This document shows, one piece after another, positions 44,589 through 53,592 of a DNA stretch of 64,000 nt. Source of the stretch: Clostridium cellulovorans 743B (GTDB lineage: Bacteria > Bacillota > Clostridia > Clostridiales > Clostridiaceae); contig NC_014393.1 of assembly GCF_000145275.1 (NCBI RefSeq), positions 3,968,001 through 4,032,000 on the forward strand, written 5' to 3'. The notes beneath the pieces are model-generated. The model worked only from the letters and a program-made list of their open reading frames with translations. It made no database searches and was not told the DNA's origin. Made by a program: the position numbers and the translations under genes. How positions within the stretch are numbered: position 1 is the stretch's first letter; each line of letters starts with the position of its first letter.

Positions 44589-45383
44589 TCATTCTTTTGA
44601 TGAATAAATCGTATTCGCCTCTCTGACCATCGATGCATATACTTTTTTCAATTCATTGAATGCAGTTTTTACTTCATCAGGTATCTCTACATGTGCAATA
44701 TAGTTTTTCCCTCTTGGTCCATATCCTTCTTCATCATCGGTCAATCTTGGTATTTCACCCATCAAAAGCGTAATGTACCGTTCCATATCCCATATTCCCC
44801 ATACATCCTGTTCAAATGCTAGTTCATTATCTTTAACAATAACATCTATTTCATATACCGCAAAATTTATAATAAGAATGTCATTAGTAACATACTTTCG
44901 GAGACCTGCCTCCATACGATACTGCATAGTTGCGTCCTGAGCAAGAATAATACTCTTAACCGTGATATCATTTTCTTTTAGCAACTTCAACATATATATA
45001 ATATTGTTACCACAGTTTGTTGACTCACACTCTAAAAAGTCAGGTACAAGATTATATTTATGCTTCAAATACGCTGCAAAAATTTTTGCTTCTGATAGTC
45101 CTTTTGTTTCAATGTTGGGAAATTCTTGGTGCATTTTTACACGTAAGGTTTCTGTTGTATGTCCAACACCACCAATAATAATATATTTCTTGGCAATATT
45201 GTTTTTCATTGCTTCAGCTAGTATATCACCGCCAGCCATTATACTTCCACCAAACAAAATCATTACATCTGCCTGAGTAATTCCATACTTATTATTTAAT
45301 TTATTCTGTGTTAGAATTGGGATATCTCTCTTGCCACAAAACTTGCCTAATATGTTTATATATTCTGTAATTTTTTTCTTCAT
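44589..45383 (-). CDS. YdcF-like protein (DUF218)
   Basis: A 264-residue soluble protein of the YdcF/SanA/ElyC-related DUF218 fold. Hallmarks are VMILFGGSIMAGGDILAEAM (about 40-59), YIIIGGVGHTTETLR (67-81), LECESTNCGNNIIYML (about 117-132) with the family's E-x-x-S-x-(N/T) element, and SIILAQDATMQYRMEAGLRK. E. coli YdcF binds S-adenosylmethionine in vitro; no reaction is known. Unlike SanA or ElyC there is no membrane anchor here. The start ATG 45383 lacks a strong SD (AGGTGG about 11 bases upstream). It is convergent with gdx, and function remains open. Confidence 0.8.
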   Translation of the reverse strand: MKKKITEYINILGKFCGKRDIPILTQNKLNNKYGITQADVMILFGGSIMAGGDILAEAMKNNIAKKYIIIGGVGHTTETLRVKMHQEFPNIETKGLSEAKIFAAYLKHKYNLVPDFLECESTNCGNNIIYMLKLLKENDITVKSIILAQDATMQYRMEAGLRKYVTNDILIINFAVYEIDVIVKDNELAFEQDVWGIWDMERYITLLMGEIPRLTDDEEGYGPRGKNYIAHVEIPDEVKTAFNELKKVYASMVREANTIYSSKE

Positions 45384-45552
45384 AATCCACCTACTATAAT
45401 TTCAATTGCATATAGCGATTTTTCAAATATGTTCCAAGTTAATCATTTACTATCAATGCACTATTTATTATTATTTTATATATAATACTTACGTCACAAT
45501 AAGCTGAAAATATATCTATCAAATTTAATTATTTTTTGAGAGGAGTACTTAT

Positions 45553-46260
45553 ATGAAGAAACTATTAATTATTAAAACAGGTACAACCTTCCCCATTATT
45601 AGTGAAAAGTATGGTGACTTTGAAGATTTTATAATTAAACAAATAGATTTATCAAAAGAAGATGCTATTGTATGTCCAGTTTACAACGATGATATATTAC
45701 CAGATTTAAAAGAAGTATCTGGCGTCATAATTACAGGCTCACATTCTATGGTTACAGATCAGGATTCATGGATTAAAATTTTGGAAGAATACTTACGAGA
45801 AATAGCTGAAAATAATATTCCAGTATTGGGGATTTGTTACGGTCATCAATTAATTTGCCAAGCTTTTGGTGGTACTGTAGGATATCATCCTAAAGGAAAA
45901 GAAGTAGGCACAGTAAATATACAACTAACAGAAGAAGGAAAGAAGGATCCATTACTTAGTGTACTTCCAGAAAACTTTTTAGGTCATGTAACCCATTCAC
46001 AAACAGTACTTAAATTACCCAAAGGTGCAAAAACACTAGCCTTAAACGATTTTGAAAACCATCACGGATTTGTTATATACGAAAAAATCTGGGGAGTTCA
46101 ATTTCACCCAGAATTTAATTTAGGAATTATTAAATCTTATATTTTAGAACAAGAAGATACTCTAATTAGGGAAGGACATTCTATGGATACTCTATATAAT
46201 TCTTTAAAAGATCATGACTATGGGAAAATCCTACTAAAAAGATTCATAAATCTTATTTAA
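45553..46260 (+). CDS. class I glutamine amidotransferase-like protein
   Basis: A 235-residue stand-alone GATase1 protein resembling the glutaminase domain of GMP synthase and the YfeJ-type hydrolases. The catalytic triad is visible: Cys95 in GICYGHQL, then His185 and Glu187 in QFHPEF. TGSHSMVTD (61-69) is the oxyanion-strand region. It lacks a synthase domain, so it may hydrolyse a gamma-glutamyl compound or serve an unknown partner. SD GAGAGGAG lies before ATG 45553. It sits between the two guanidine-I aptamers but has no riboswitch of its own. Confidence 0.85.
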   Translation: MKKLLIIKTGTTFPIISEKYGDFEDFIIKQIDLSKEDAIVCPVYNDDILPDLKEVSGVIITGSHSMVTDQDSWIKILEEYLREIAENNIPVLGICYGHQLICQAFGGTVGYHPKGKEVGTVNIQLTEEGKKDPLLSVLPENFLGHVTHSQTVLKLPKGAKTLALNDFENHHGFVIYEKIWGVQFHPEFNLGIIKSYILEQEDTLIREGHSMDTLYNSLKDHDYGKILLKRFINLI

Positions 46261-46303
46261 ATATATATTGCAGTTAGGCTTTGTAGCTATAATATAGAAC
46301 ATG

Positions 46304-46390
46304 TATTATGCTGAAATCCATCTATAATAATATATAGTTTAGTTTTCTAGGTTTCCGTAATTTATTTTGTCAGGTCCGAGAGAAAACGCA
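46304..46390 (+). promoter_or_regulatory. second guanidine-I aptamer, truncated at its 3' end
   Basis: These 87 bases align with 43951-44038 (the promoter-proximal part and 5' half of the intact riboswitch) with about ten differences, including the landmarks CTAGG-TTCCG and GGTCCGAGAGAAAACGCA. Similarity stops abruptly at 46390. The required ACACGGAAGGAT and GGGAGA elements and the terminator are absent, so guanidine control is unlikely. It lies 90 bases before the AraC-phosphotransferase start, replacing or abutting that gene's own promoter. Confidence 0.85.
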
Positions 46391-46480
46391 GCAAAACAGG
46401 ACATGTCTTGTAAAATTTATCTGTTATCATAATATTAGCAAAAGAACTTGCAAGGATTATTTTGCCGAAAGGAGTGCAGT

Positions 46481-47788
46481 ATGAATTATCTAGATATGAT
46501 GCAAAGCAGCATTGATTATATTGAAGTGAATTTGAAGTCAGAATTGTCAGCTTTGGAACTGGCAAAAAATCAAGGTTTCTCCCTATTCCATTATTATCGC
46601 TTGTTTCAAGGAGTAGTAGGTATACCTGTTATGCAGTATATCTTAAGACGCAAACTTTATAATGCTATATATGAAATTAGCTTAGGTAATAAAATGATTG
46701 ATGTTGCTTTGAGTTACGGCTTTGAGACTCATTCTGGATTTTTCAAAGCCTTTAAACGTGAATTCCACTGCTCTCCCACTGAGTATCTAAAAAAATATAA
46801 GGTGACGAAACCTTATAAAATCAATTTAAGGCAGGAGACATTCATTATGGTTACACATAAAAAATTAAGAGAAGTACTAGCTAATTGGAAATTGAAAGAA
46901 CCAATTGAAATTAAAGATTTATATTATGGGTCTAGTGGTAATAAATCTGAAAACACTTGGGTTGTCAATGATGATTTTATAATTAAGGTTGGTACAAATA
47001 TTACAGGCTTAAAACAGCATATTGTTCTATCAAGATCACTTGCAGATGTAGGTCTTGAAACAGCTATACCAGTAGTTACAAAAGATAACACTGATTATTT
47101 TATAGATGGCGAATTATACTTTTGCTTAACAAATCAAATTCATGGACATTGTATAAAAAGCGGTGAAATGTACCAAGGAGATTTTCAAGCTAAAGCAAGA
47201 TACTTAGGCGAGATTATTGGTCAGCTACATTTAATTCTCCAAAAGCAAGATAAAGAAATAATATGCAACGAACCAAATATTTATGAGATTATTAAAGATT
47301 GGGCAATTCCAGAGGTAAAAAAACATATGGCAATTCCAAGTAGCTTTTATGATGATTACTTAGAAAATTTCCAAAAGCTTTATATACACTTACCAAAGCA
47401 TGTTATTCACCGTGATCCTAATCCAAGTAATATTATAATGAAGGATGGGAAATTAGCAGGCTTTATTGATTTTGAATTATCTGAACGTAATATCAGAATT
47501 TTTGACCCATGCTATGCGGCAACTGCTATTTTATCAGAAAACTTTGCAGAGAATGATAAAGATAAATTACAAAAGTGGCTTACTATTTTCAGAAATATAA
47601 TCGCTGGATATGATAGTGTTTGCAAACTATCCGATGAAGAGAGACAAGCTATTCCTTATGTTATCTATTCAATTCAAATGATATTTGTTGCATATTGTAG
47701 CAGTATCGATAAACTTGTAGACCTTTCAATAGTTAATCAAAATATGCTTATGTGGTTACTTAATACCAAAGGGCTACTAATGTTATAA
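46481..47788 (+). CDS. AraC-type HTH fused to an aminoglycoside phosphotransferase-like kinase
   Basis: A 435-residue fusion. Residues 1-105 are an AraC/XylS DNA-binding domain (two helix-turn-helices; the second contains VALSYGFETHSGFFKAFKRE and CSPTEYLKKY). Residues about 120-435 are an APH/choline-kinase fold with the ATP lysine in DDFIIKVG, catalytic HRDPNPSNII (about 307-316) and the metal-binding FIDFELSE (about 326-333). The fusion type is known in Firmicutes, but its target and phosphate acceptor are not. ATG 46481 follows AAAGGAGTGCAGT; the longer frame from 46448 lacks an SD. A truncated guanidine aptamer precedes it. Confidence 0.85.
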   Translation: MNYLDMMQSSIDYIEVNLKSELSALELAKNQGFSLFHYYRLFQGVVGIPVMQYILRRKLYNAIYEISLGNKMIDVALSYGFETHSGFFKAFKREFHCSPTEYLKKYKVTKPYKINLRQETFIMVTHKKLREVLANWKLKEPIEIKDLYYGSSGNKSENTWVVNDDFIIKVGTNITGLKQHIVLSRSLADVGLETAIPVVTKDNTDYFIDGELYFCLTNQIHGHCIKSGEMYQGDFQAKARYLGEIIGQLHLILQKQDKEIICNEPNIYEIIKDWAIPEVKKHMAIPSSFYDDYLENFQKLYIHLPKHVIHRDPNPSNIIMKDGKLAGFIDFELSERNIRIFDPCYAATAILSENFAENDKDKLQKWLTIFRNIIAGYDSVCKLSDEERQAIPYVIYSIQMIFVAYCSSIDKLVDLSIVNQNMLMWLLNTKGLLML

Positions 47789-47968
47789 AAATTAAGTAAG
47801 TTAAATAGCTTGGTGGCTGAATATTCAGTATTATAAAATTAACTTGGTATATCAGAACAACTTAAATATGAAACAGTTAAAAACTTTCTAGATAAAAGTT
47901 TCAAAGTTAAAGTACCTTAAGTATTTTTAAATATTACAGTTTTTAATGGCAATAATAGTATTATCCAC

Positions 47969-47992
47969 ACCATGGTTCTTTATAGCCATGGT
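47969..47992 (+). terminator. stem-loop after the AraC-kinase fusion gene
   Basis: An inverted repeat (ACCATGG/CCATGGT) followed by a T-rich tail (CCTTATCTTTCTTT) lies about 180 bases after the stop, just left of the insertion element. Confidence 0.4.
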
Positions 47993-48011
47993 TCCTTATC
48001 TTTCTTTAAAT

Positions 48012-49170
48012 TAACCTGTTGTGCTAACAGATAAGTTTTCATTAATAGGATATTTATTCCATATATTTGAGCAGACTTCTCCTAATGAAGATGTCGCCAA
48101 ATCCTTAGGAATTATTATCCAAATATTAATGTCTTAATCTTTGCTGTATCTATACCTATATTTAAGATTTTATTTATAAAATAACAAAGATTATGAGCTA
48201 ATATTTTATTTACTATTCTTGTAGCAAAGCCCCAAGTTGACTTTGCAAGAACCCTCTGTATATTCAATTGCTCGGAGAGCTGAGAAAAAGTGGTTTCTAT
48301 TCTACGACGAGCCTTGAATATGAGTTGCCTAAGTGGTTTTAAAAGTTTAATTTTACTGTTATTACGACTTATGGTTAGAAGATTAATATCCATTATCTCT
48401 TTTAATTGCGAAGCAATCTTTTGACCTATATAGCCTTTATCGCCTATTAGTGTATTAACAACTGAATTATCTATAAGTTCCCAGACTGCGTCTCTATCAT
48501 CAATGTTTGCAGCAGTAATAGAGAAGTCTGTGATATAGCCATCTAAAGCAACTAATGCATGTAATTTGAAGCCGTAATATGTCTCTTTTTTCGAAGCGCA
48601 TCGCCCGTAGGCAGCCTTCGGCTTAAATGACTTATGAAAGTGAGCTCTACCAAATTTACACACAGGAATAGGCATACTATCTACAATTCTTATTCGATCA
48701 TATTGATAGTTAAGAAATTTCATAAATTCCTTACGTATTGCATCTGTGACTCGAAATAAGGATTTTCTTACTCTATGAAATCTTGTTCTACTACAAAAAT
48801 TAGGGAACAGATCTCGTAAGTTTTTAGAACAAAACCCAAACCAAGCTTTTTCAGAGTCAATGGTTAAGAGTTCGCCTACTAAAGATAAAGTAATGATTTC
48901 GCTATCAGACATTACTGACTTATCAATATTGCGACGGTTCATAATAAATGCTGGAGTTACCTTTTGGTAAAAATCATCAATTATAACATAAGTGACAACA
49001 ATAAAATCTTTTAAGTTGTTTATTGTTATGATAAAATCTTTATTAAACTCTGGCATATAAGTTAGCCTCCTATCATTAGATTAGTCGTGTTTTTTAATGA
49101 TAGGTTAGCAAATATGCTGGAGTTTTTCTATTTGTAAGTATTGCCAACGTATTTAACTAGCACAACGAGT
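48012..49170 (-). mobile_element. complete IS982-family insertion sequence
   Basis: A 1159-base element. Its ends are imperfect inverted repeats: the left starts ACCTGTTGTGCTA, and the complement of the right end starts ACTCGTTGTGCTA (11 of 13 identical). The 7-bp direct repeat TAAATTA flanks it exactly (48005-48011 and 49171-49177), as expected of a target duplication. One transposase gene fills it. Its intactness suggests a recent insertion. Confidence 0.9.
48115..49056 (-). CDS. IS982-family DDE transposase
   Basis: A 313-residue transposase that cuts and joins the element's ends. The catalytic acids fall in RIVDSMPIPVC (first Asp near 127), IGDKGYIGQ (second Asp near 203), and RRRIETTFSQL (Glu near 253), the IS982-type DDE spacing. 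SD AGGAGG lies 9 bases before ATG 49056. The frame is unbroken from start to stop, so the protein is probably active. Confidence 0.93.
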   Translation of the reverse strand: MPEFNKDFIITINNLKDFIVVTYVIIDDFYQKVTPAFIMNRRNIDKSVMSDSEIITLSLVGELLTIDSEKAWFGFCSKNLRDLFPNFCSRTRFHRVRKSLFRVTDAIRKEFMKFLNYQYDRIRIVDSMPIPVCKFGRAHFHKSFKPKAAYGRCASKKETYYGFKLHALVALDGYITDFSITAANIDDRDAVWELIDNSVVNTLIGDKGYIGQKIASQLKEIMDINLLTISRNNSKIKLLKPLRQLIFKARRRIETTFSQLSEQLNIQRVLAKSTWGFATRIVNKILAHNLCYFINKILNIGIDTAKIKTLIFG

Positions 49171-49204
49171 TAAATTATATAAAAAATGAAAGTAGGCGAT
49201 AATA

Positions 49205-50341
49205 TTGAAAGCAATAGTATATGAAGGCATAAGAGATGTAAAAGTTAAAAATGTTGACGACCCTAAAATTCAAAAGGATGACGATATAATTGTAAAAGTA
49301 ACCTCAACAGCAATTTGTGGCTCAGATCTTCATTTAATTCATGGCTTTATTCCTAATCTTCCAAAAGGATTTATATTAGGTCATGAAACTATGGGAATTG
49401 TTGAAGAAGTAGGAAAAGAAGTAACTAAGGTAAAAAAAGGAGATAGAGTTATAGTCCCTTTCCCTGTTTCTTGTGGCCACTGTTGGTATTGCGAACACGA
49501 TTTATGGAGCCAATGCGACAATTCCAATCCCAATGGTGAAGTTGGTGGAATATTTGGATATAGTAACACCTACGGCGGATATGATGGTGGGCAAGCGCAA
49601 TTTTTAAGAGTTCCTTATGCCAATGTAGGTCCTAAAGTTATTCCTGAAAACTTAACCGACGAGCAAGTATTATTTTTAACTGACATACTTCCTACCTCGC
49701 TTTGGGGAGTTGATATTGCTGGTGTAAAATCTGGAGATACAGTGGTGGTTTTAGGCTGTGGACCTGTAGGCTTGTTAGCTCAAAAATGGGCAATTTATAA
49801 AGGAGCTAAACGTGTAATTGCTGTTGATTGCATAGACTATAGATTAGAACATGCTAAAAGATATAATCAAGTAGAAACAGTTAACTTCCAGCAACATGAT
49901 AATACAGGAGAACTCTTAAAAGAACTTACCCATGGTGGTGCTGACGCTGTAATTGATTGTGTTGGAATGGATGGTAAAATGTCCAATATAGAAAAAATAG
50001 AAAGCGTATTAAAGCTTCAAGGTGGCTCAAAATCTGCTATTGAAATGTCAGCACAAGCTGTAAGGAAAGGTGGCACTGTCGCTCTTGTAGGAGTTTACGG
50101 CTCTAAATATAATGGATTTCCTCTAGGAGATTTTTTCGGTAGAAATGTAACATTAAAAATGGGTCAATGTCCTGCTCATTCTTACGTTGATCCGATTTTA
50201 GAATTAATCAAAAACGGAAAATTTGATGCAACAGACATAATAACCCATAAACTTTCCTTAGATAAAGGTGAGCATGCCTATAAGATTTTTGATGGCAAGG
50301 ATGATAACTGTATAAAGGTTATTTTAAAACCTGAAGCTTGA
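49205..50341 (+). CDS. zinc-dependent alcohol dehydrogenase (formaldehyde dehydrogenase-like)
   Basis: A 378-residue medium-chain dehydrogenase. Catalytic zinc ligands fall in CGSDLHLIHG (Cys38) and GHETMG (His60-Glu61). The structural zinc cysteines lie in CGHCWYCEHDLWSQC (about 90-104). The NAD(P)-binding GCGPVGLLA (about 179-187) follows. A long insertion (IDCVGMDGKMSNIEKIESVL) resembles glutathione-independent formaldehyde dehydrogenases and similar enzymes. The substrate is unknown. The start is a TTG with a weak SD (TAGG). The insertion element ends only 34 bases upstream, so the original promoter has been displaced by more than 1.1 kb. Terminator at 50482-50519. Confidence 0.88.
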   Translation: MKAIVYEGIRDVKVKNVDDPKIQKDDDIIVKVTSTAICGSDLHLIHGFIPNLPKGFILGHETMGIVEEVGKEVTKVKKGDRVIVPFPVSCGHCWYCEHDLWSQCDNSNPNGEVGGIFGYSNTYGGYDGGQAQFLRVPYANVGPKVIPENLTDEQVLFLTDILPTSLWGVDIAGVKSGDTVVVLGCGPVGLLAQKWAIYKGAKRVIAVDCIDYRLEHAKRYNQVETVNFQQHDNTGELLKELTHGGADAVIDCVGMDGKMSNIEKIESVLKLQGGSKSAIEMSAQAVRKGGTVALVGVYGSKYNGFPLGDFFGRNVTLKMGQCPAHSYVDPILELIKNGKFDATDIITHKLSLDKGEHAYKIFDGKDDNCIKVILKPEA

Positions 50342-50481
50342 CATGGAATAAATTTATTTTTACTTTATTAAAGAACATAAAAGCTATAGTTGTGATGTTC
50401 TTGCTCCAACTAATAGAAATAAGATTATGCATTAACTTATAAAAAGTATACACATACACTACAAATATCAAAAGCATAGGA

Positions 50482-50519
50482 AGACTTATGGAACTAGATT
50501 TTATTAGCAACATAAGTCT
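50482..50519 (+). terminator. terminator of the alcohol dehydrogenase gene
   Basis: A perfect 9-bp stem (AGACTTATG/CATAAGTCT) with a 20-base loop is followed by TTTATTATG on the plus strand. Confidence 0.6.
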
Positions 50520-50643
50520 TTATTATGTTTAGAAAGATTGGAAAAGTAAAATACAAATGAAATAAATGCTATAATTATATATAAATAATTTATTACACAG
50601 TTTTAAAATACTAGTTCTATATTTTAAAAAGGGGAATTTTAAG

Positions 50644-51312
50644 ATGGATTTAAAATCATGGAATAATGATTTAAAAAATTTAAGACAAATAATTTTAAAA
50701 GAAGATAAGCTTGAAGAAAGTAAGAAGCTTTTTTTCTGTTTACATGCTAGAGTTCATTCATCAAATATATCAGAAATAAATGAAAAAACCTTTGAAGATG
50801 AATTATGGGAAAACTTAGATGAGGATAAGTTTAGGACTGCAACAAATGAAAAAGGTCGTACAATTGCATATGGTATGTGGCATTGTACCAGAATAGAAGA
50901 TATAACGATGAATATATTAGTGGCTAAAGGTGAACAAGTCTTACATAGAGGAAATTGGAAAGAAAAAATTAACTCTGGAATAATAGATACAGGAAATTCA
51001 CTGACTCCAGAGCAGATATTGGAATTTAGTAAAACTATCAATATGAAGGAATTAAAAAATTATAGAGCCGAAGTAGGAAGAATGACAAGAAATATTGTAA
51101 AAAGTCTAACTTTTGAGGATATGAAAAAGACTTTTCAAAAACATCAATTACAACGAATAATAGATGAGGGTGCTGTTTTAGATGTTGAGGCTTCAAATTG
51201 GTTAATAGATTTTTGGGGAAAAAAGAATGTATCAGGAATTCTATTAATGCCAGGGACAAGACATCATGTGGTTCATTTAAACGAATCTTTCCGTGCCAAA
51301 AAGAAATCTTAA
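50644..51312 (+). CDS. DinB-like four-helix protein
   Basis: A 222-residue all-helical protein of the DinB/YfiT-like superfamily, whose members hold a metal with three histidines and include thiol transferases (bacillithiol- or mycothiol-dependent). Candidate ligands lie in FFCLHARVHSSNI (His34, His38), GMWHCTRIEDIT (His near 79), and the C-terminal TRHHVVHLNES. A bundle of four long helices fits the length. No substrate can be named. The start ATG 50644 follows AAAAGGGGAATTTTAAG. It is monocistronic with a hairpin downstream at 51383-51406. Confidence 0.72.
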   Translation: MDLKSWNNDLKNLRQIILKEDKLEESKKLFFCLHARVHSSNISEINEKTFEDELWENLDEDKFRTATNEKGRTIAYGMWHCTRIEDITMNILVAKGEQVLHRGNWKEKINSGIIDTGNSLTPEQILEFSKTINMKELKNYRAEVGRMTRNIVKSLTFEDMKKTFQKHQLQRIIDEGAVLDVEASNWLIDFWGKKNVSGILLMPGTRHHVVHLNESFRAKKKS

Positions 51313-51382
51313 CTTATTAAACTTCACCATTTCACTACAACATATATAACGTACACTTTTTTTATTGCCTAAAAATTATATA

Positions 51383-51406
51383 GGCTTACATTTCTTAATG
51401 TAAGCC
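51383..51406. terminator. bidirectional terminator between DinB-like and GNAT genes
   Basis: A perfect 10-bp stem (GGCTTACATT/AATGTAAGCC) with a 4-base loop lies between convergent genes. A T-rich tail follows on the plus side. Confidence 0.65.
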
Positions 51407-51458
51407 ATTTTGCATATTTTCTATTAACTATTCGTTCCCCCCATGAGCTTGCCTACTA

Positions 51459-52385
51459 TTAGAATTTTCTGCTCCAATCCCAAGTTTCATAAGTTGTTTC
51501 AACTTTAAAACCTAAATCCCAATAGAATTGTTGGTCTCCACCAAGCATTCCTCTACAACTTGGAGCTATCTTCATAATACGATTGGCTGCTTCATAAATC
51601 AACGCTCTTGCTACTCCCTTTCGTCTGGACCACCATACAACTCCAAGTGGCTCTAATTCACAATAGGGCATTTTTTCATTATACCAGATGATAGCCATTC
51701 CCACTGGCTTTCCTTCCTGATCCAAAACACACAAATCAAGTTCTGGTTTATATCCTGGCATTGTTCTCAAGTCATGAAATCCTTTCTCACCAGTCTCTGC
51801 AATTGGAAGTGTATAGTTAAAGGAAAACATATGTGTATTGGAAAGAAAAAAGTCTGGTGTTTCATTTCCATCAGCTATTCTATATCCTTCTGGAAGTACA
51901 ACATCAAATTTATCACCTCTAAATGGGAGTATCAGTGATCTTTCTGTATGCTGTGATAATCCATACCCTCTTTCTTTTGCCATATTTTTTACACAGCTAT
52001 ATTCTTTCGGAATCACAATGTGTAAATATCTACTCTGTTCTTTATAATCATTTGTAAAACAAGATAGATGTGTTTCTGCATGATGAAACATTTTCTCAAG
52101 TAATTTGCTGTCTTTCTGTCGTTCTAGCGAATCAAAAAGAAAAAATGCATCTCCGTGCCATACGCCTTCACATATAACTGCTGAAATAATCTTGCCATCT
52201 TCTTCCCATATACCAACAGTATGCCTCCAATTATCTTTTACATTTGCCCATGCACTATGAACTCCTCTACAAAACTCATGTCTACTAAAGCTCCATATTG
52301 GCTTTCCCCATTGGTAGCTTGCTAAAATAAGCTCTTCTAATTTTAAGAAATCCTCATCTGTATAATATCTAAAAGTAATACTCAA
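51459..52385 (-). CDS. GNAT-family acetyltransferase, two-domain
   Basis: A protein of about 308 residues with two GNAT-like halves. The C-terminal half is canonical: LDLCVLDQEGKPVGMAIIWYN, then PLGVVWWSRRKGVARALIYEAANRI (acetyl-CoA loop RRKGVA), ending in FYWDLGFKVETTYETWDW. The N-terminal half is degenerate and may bind substrate. The frame is open to an ATG at 52424 that has no SD; the TTG at 52385 follows GAGGGGGATT and is the likelier start. Substrate unknown. Confidence 0.78.
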   Translation of the reverse strand: MSITFRYYTDEDFLKLEELILASYQWGKPIWSFSRHEFCRGVHSAWANVKDNWRHTVGIWEEDGKIISAVICEGVWHGDAFFLFDSLERQKDSKLLEKMFHHAETHLSCFTNDYKEQSRYLHIVIPKEYSCVKNMAKERGYGLSQHTERSLILPFRGDKFDVVLPEGYRIADGNETPDFFLSNTHMFSFNYTLPIAETGEKGFHDLRTMPGYKPELDLCVLDQEGKPVGMAIIWYNEKMPYCELEPLGVVWWSRRKGVARALIYEAANRIMKIAPSCRGMLGGDQQFYWDLGFKVETTYETWDWSRKF

Positions 52386-52424
52386 ATTAATCCCCCTCTT
52401 CCCAGTGTGATTTATAATTACCAT

Positions 52425-52781
52425 TTATAAACTTTCTGCTTCTAATTAAACTTACCCCACCTTTCAAAGTACAATTGCTATTCACAATTTTAGTGAGTTA
52501 TGCGTTCTCTTTAATTTTAATATCTCCTCACGTTAGAATTAAAGGGAATAATCATTTCTATATCATTCTTTATACAAAAAGCTACTATCCATTATATATA
52601 GTCGTAGCTTAATCCTAACTTGCATTCTTAACTATGTGCTAACCTAAAATTACACTAATTATGATTATATTAAGTTTAATTAATACCTATAGTTTCTTAG
52701 GCGCTTCTAATCATGTTAATAAGCTATGTTCTATAGTATTAAATGAAAAATAATCATAATTTTCAAAAAAAATACATAAAA
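52425..52781. other. gene-free spacer
   Basis: About 350 AT-rich bases with no SD-linked frame. It presumably carries the GNAT promoter, while the terminator of the Asn-rich gene borders it on the right. Confidence 0.4.
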
Positions 52782-52820
52782 GTGCCAACGAGCCCTTTTA
52801 AATCGTTGGCTTGTTGGCAC
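52782..52820 (-). terminator. terminator of the Asn-rich protein gene
   Basis: A 13-pair stem with one mismatch (GTGCCAACGAGCC/GGCTTGTTGGCAC) is followed on the minus strand by TTTTATG and then an eight-T run. Confidence 0.85.
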
Positions 52821-52877
52821 CTTTTCTACAACTTGGAGCAAATTATATCTACTCCCATGAAATATTTTCACAACAGA

Positions 52878-53033
52878 TTATCTATTATTTCTGTTGTTAT
52901 CATTGTTATCATTGTTATTATTGTTATCATTGTTTCTGTTGTTATCGTTATTTCTGTTCTTCTCGTTATTTTTATTGTTATTATTGTTTCTGTTGTTTCT
53001 GTTGTTTCTGTTGTTTCTGTTGTTATTATTCAT
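52878..53033 (-). CDS. Asn-rich low-complexity small protein, 51 residues
   Basis: The start ATG at 53033 follows AGGAGGTGA with 6-base spacing, a near-perfect SD. A strong terminator lies downstream, so this is a genuine transcription and translation unit despite its simple sequence. The protein is about 70% asparagine, arranged as MNNNN followed by four NNR triplets. Mixed Asn runs with Lys, Glu, Asp and Arg then lead to the ending NNDNNRNNR. It has no hydrophobic residue after Met1, so it must be fully disordered and soluble. The plus-strand frames here are mirror images. Function unknown; Asn/Arg-rich small proteins are sometimes spore- or nucleic acid-associated, but I cannot assign that. 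Confidence 0.75.
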   Translation of the reverse strand: MNNNNRNNRNNRNNRNNNNNKNNEKNRNNDNNRNNDNNNNNDNNDNNRNNR

Positions 53034-53187
53034 TAGTCTCACCTCCTGACTTTTATATTATTATCAAAAGCAGCTTCCATTATGTATTGATAACAATATA
53101 AATTGATATGTGTGTTTTTTACTATCCTATAGACCTGTATAAGATAACTTCAGTTGTACTTTTAGCTTTATCTCTAGAGATATTTCA

Positions 53188-53592
53188 TTACTTATCTCTG
53201 TTCATAAAAATATCTCCTGGGAACCCTTTCAGGCTAACTATTTCATTTTTTTCAGCTGCACATTTATCTAAAGCCTTTATAATTTCTTCATTATCTACCA
53301 TGGGAGTAATATCATGAGTAATAATCCACGAGGTTTGCGAGGGCATAATTGGTGAAATTATCATAATAGGAATTTTAATGCCAGCTTTTCTTAAAGTAAG
53401 AGCTTCACTTAATCGAACAACTCCCAAAGCATCAGAGTTATAATTTATAAGTTCATTTGCAATAGGTATCATTCCATGTCCACAAGCATCTCCCTTTAAA
53501 ACTATCATAAACTTTGTATTGGGTTTAATTAGACTGCGAAGGATATTAAAGTTACGCTGAAGCTGGCTTAAATTAATATATATTTGATTCAC
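53188..53592 (-). pseudogene. alanine racemase fragment (N-terminal third)
   Basis: 134 codons matching the start of PLP-dependent alanine racemases: INLSQLQRNFNILRSLI, then FMIVLKGDACGHG, where functional enzymes have VKADAYGHG with the PLP lysine, then LGVVRLSEALTLRKAGIKIPI. Full-length enzymes have about 370 residues. Here similarity ends near residue 115 and a stop follows at 134, so the second domain and catalytic Tyr are missing. KADAY has become KGDAC. The start is a GTG with no clear SD. It is almost certainly inactive. Confidence 0.8.

Noticed and set aside
52743..53101. Two overlapping plus-strand frames rich in Val/Ile or Cys/Tyr
   Set aside because: They are mirror readings of the Asn-rich minus-strand gene's GTT/ATT repeats; neither has an SD, while the minus-strand frame has a near-perfect one.
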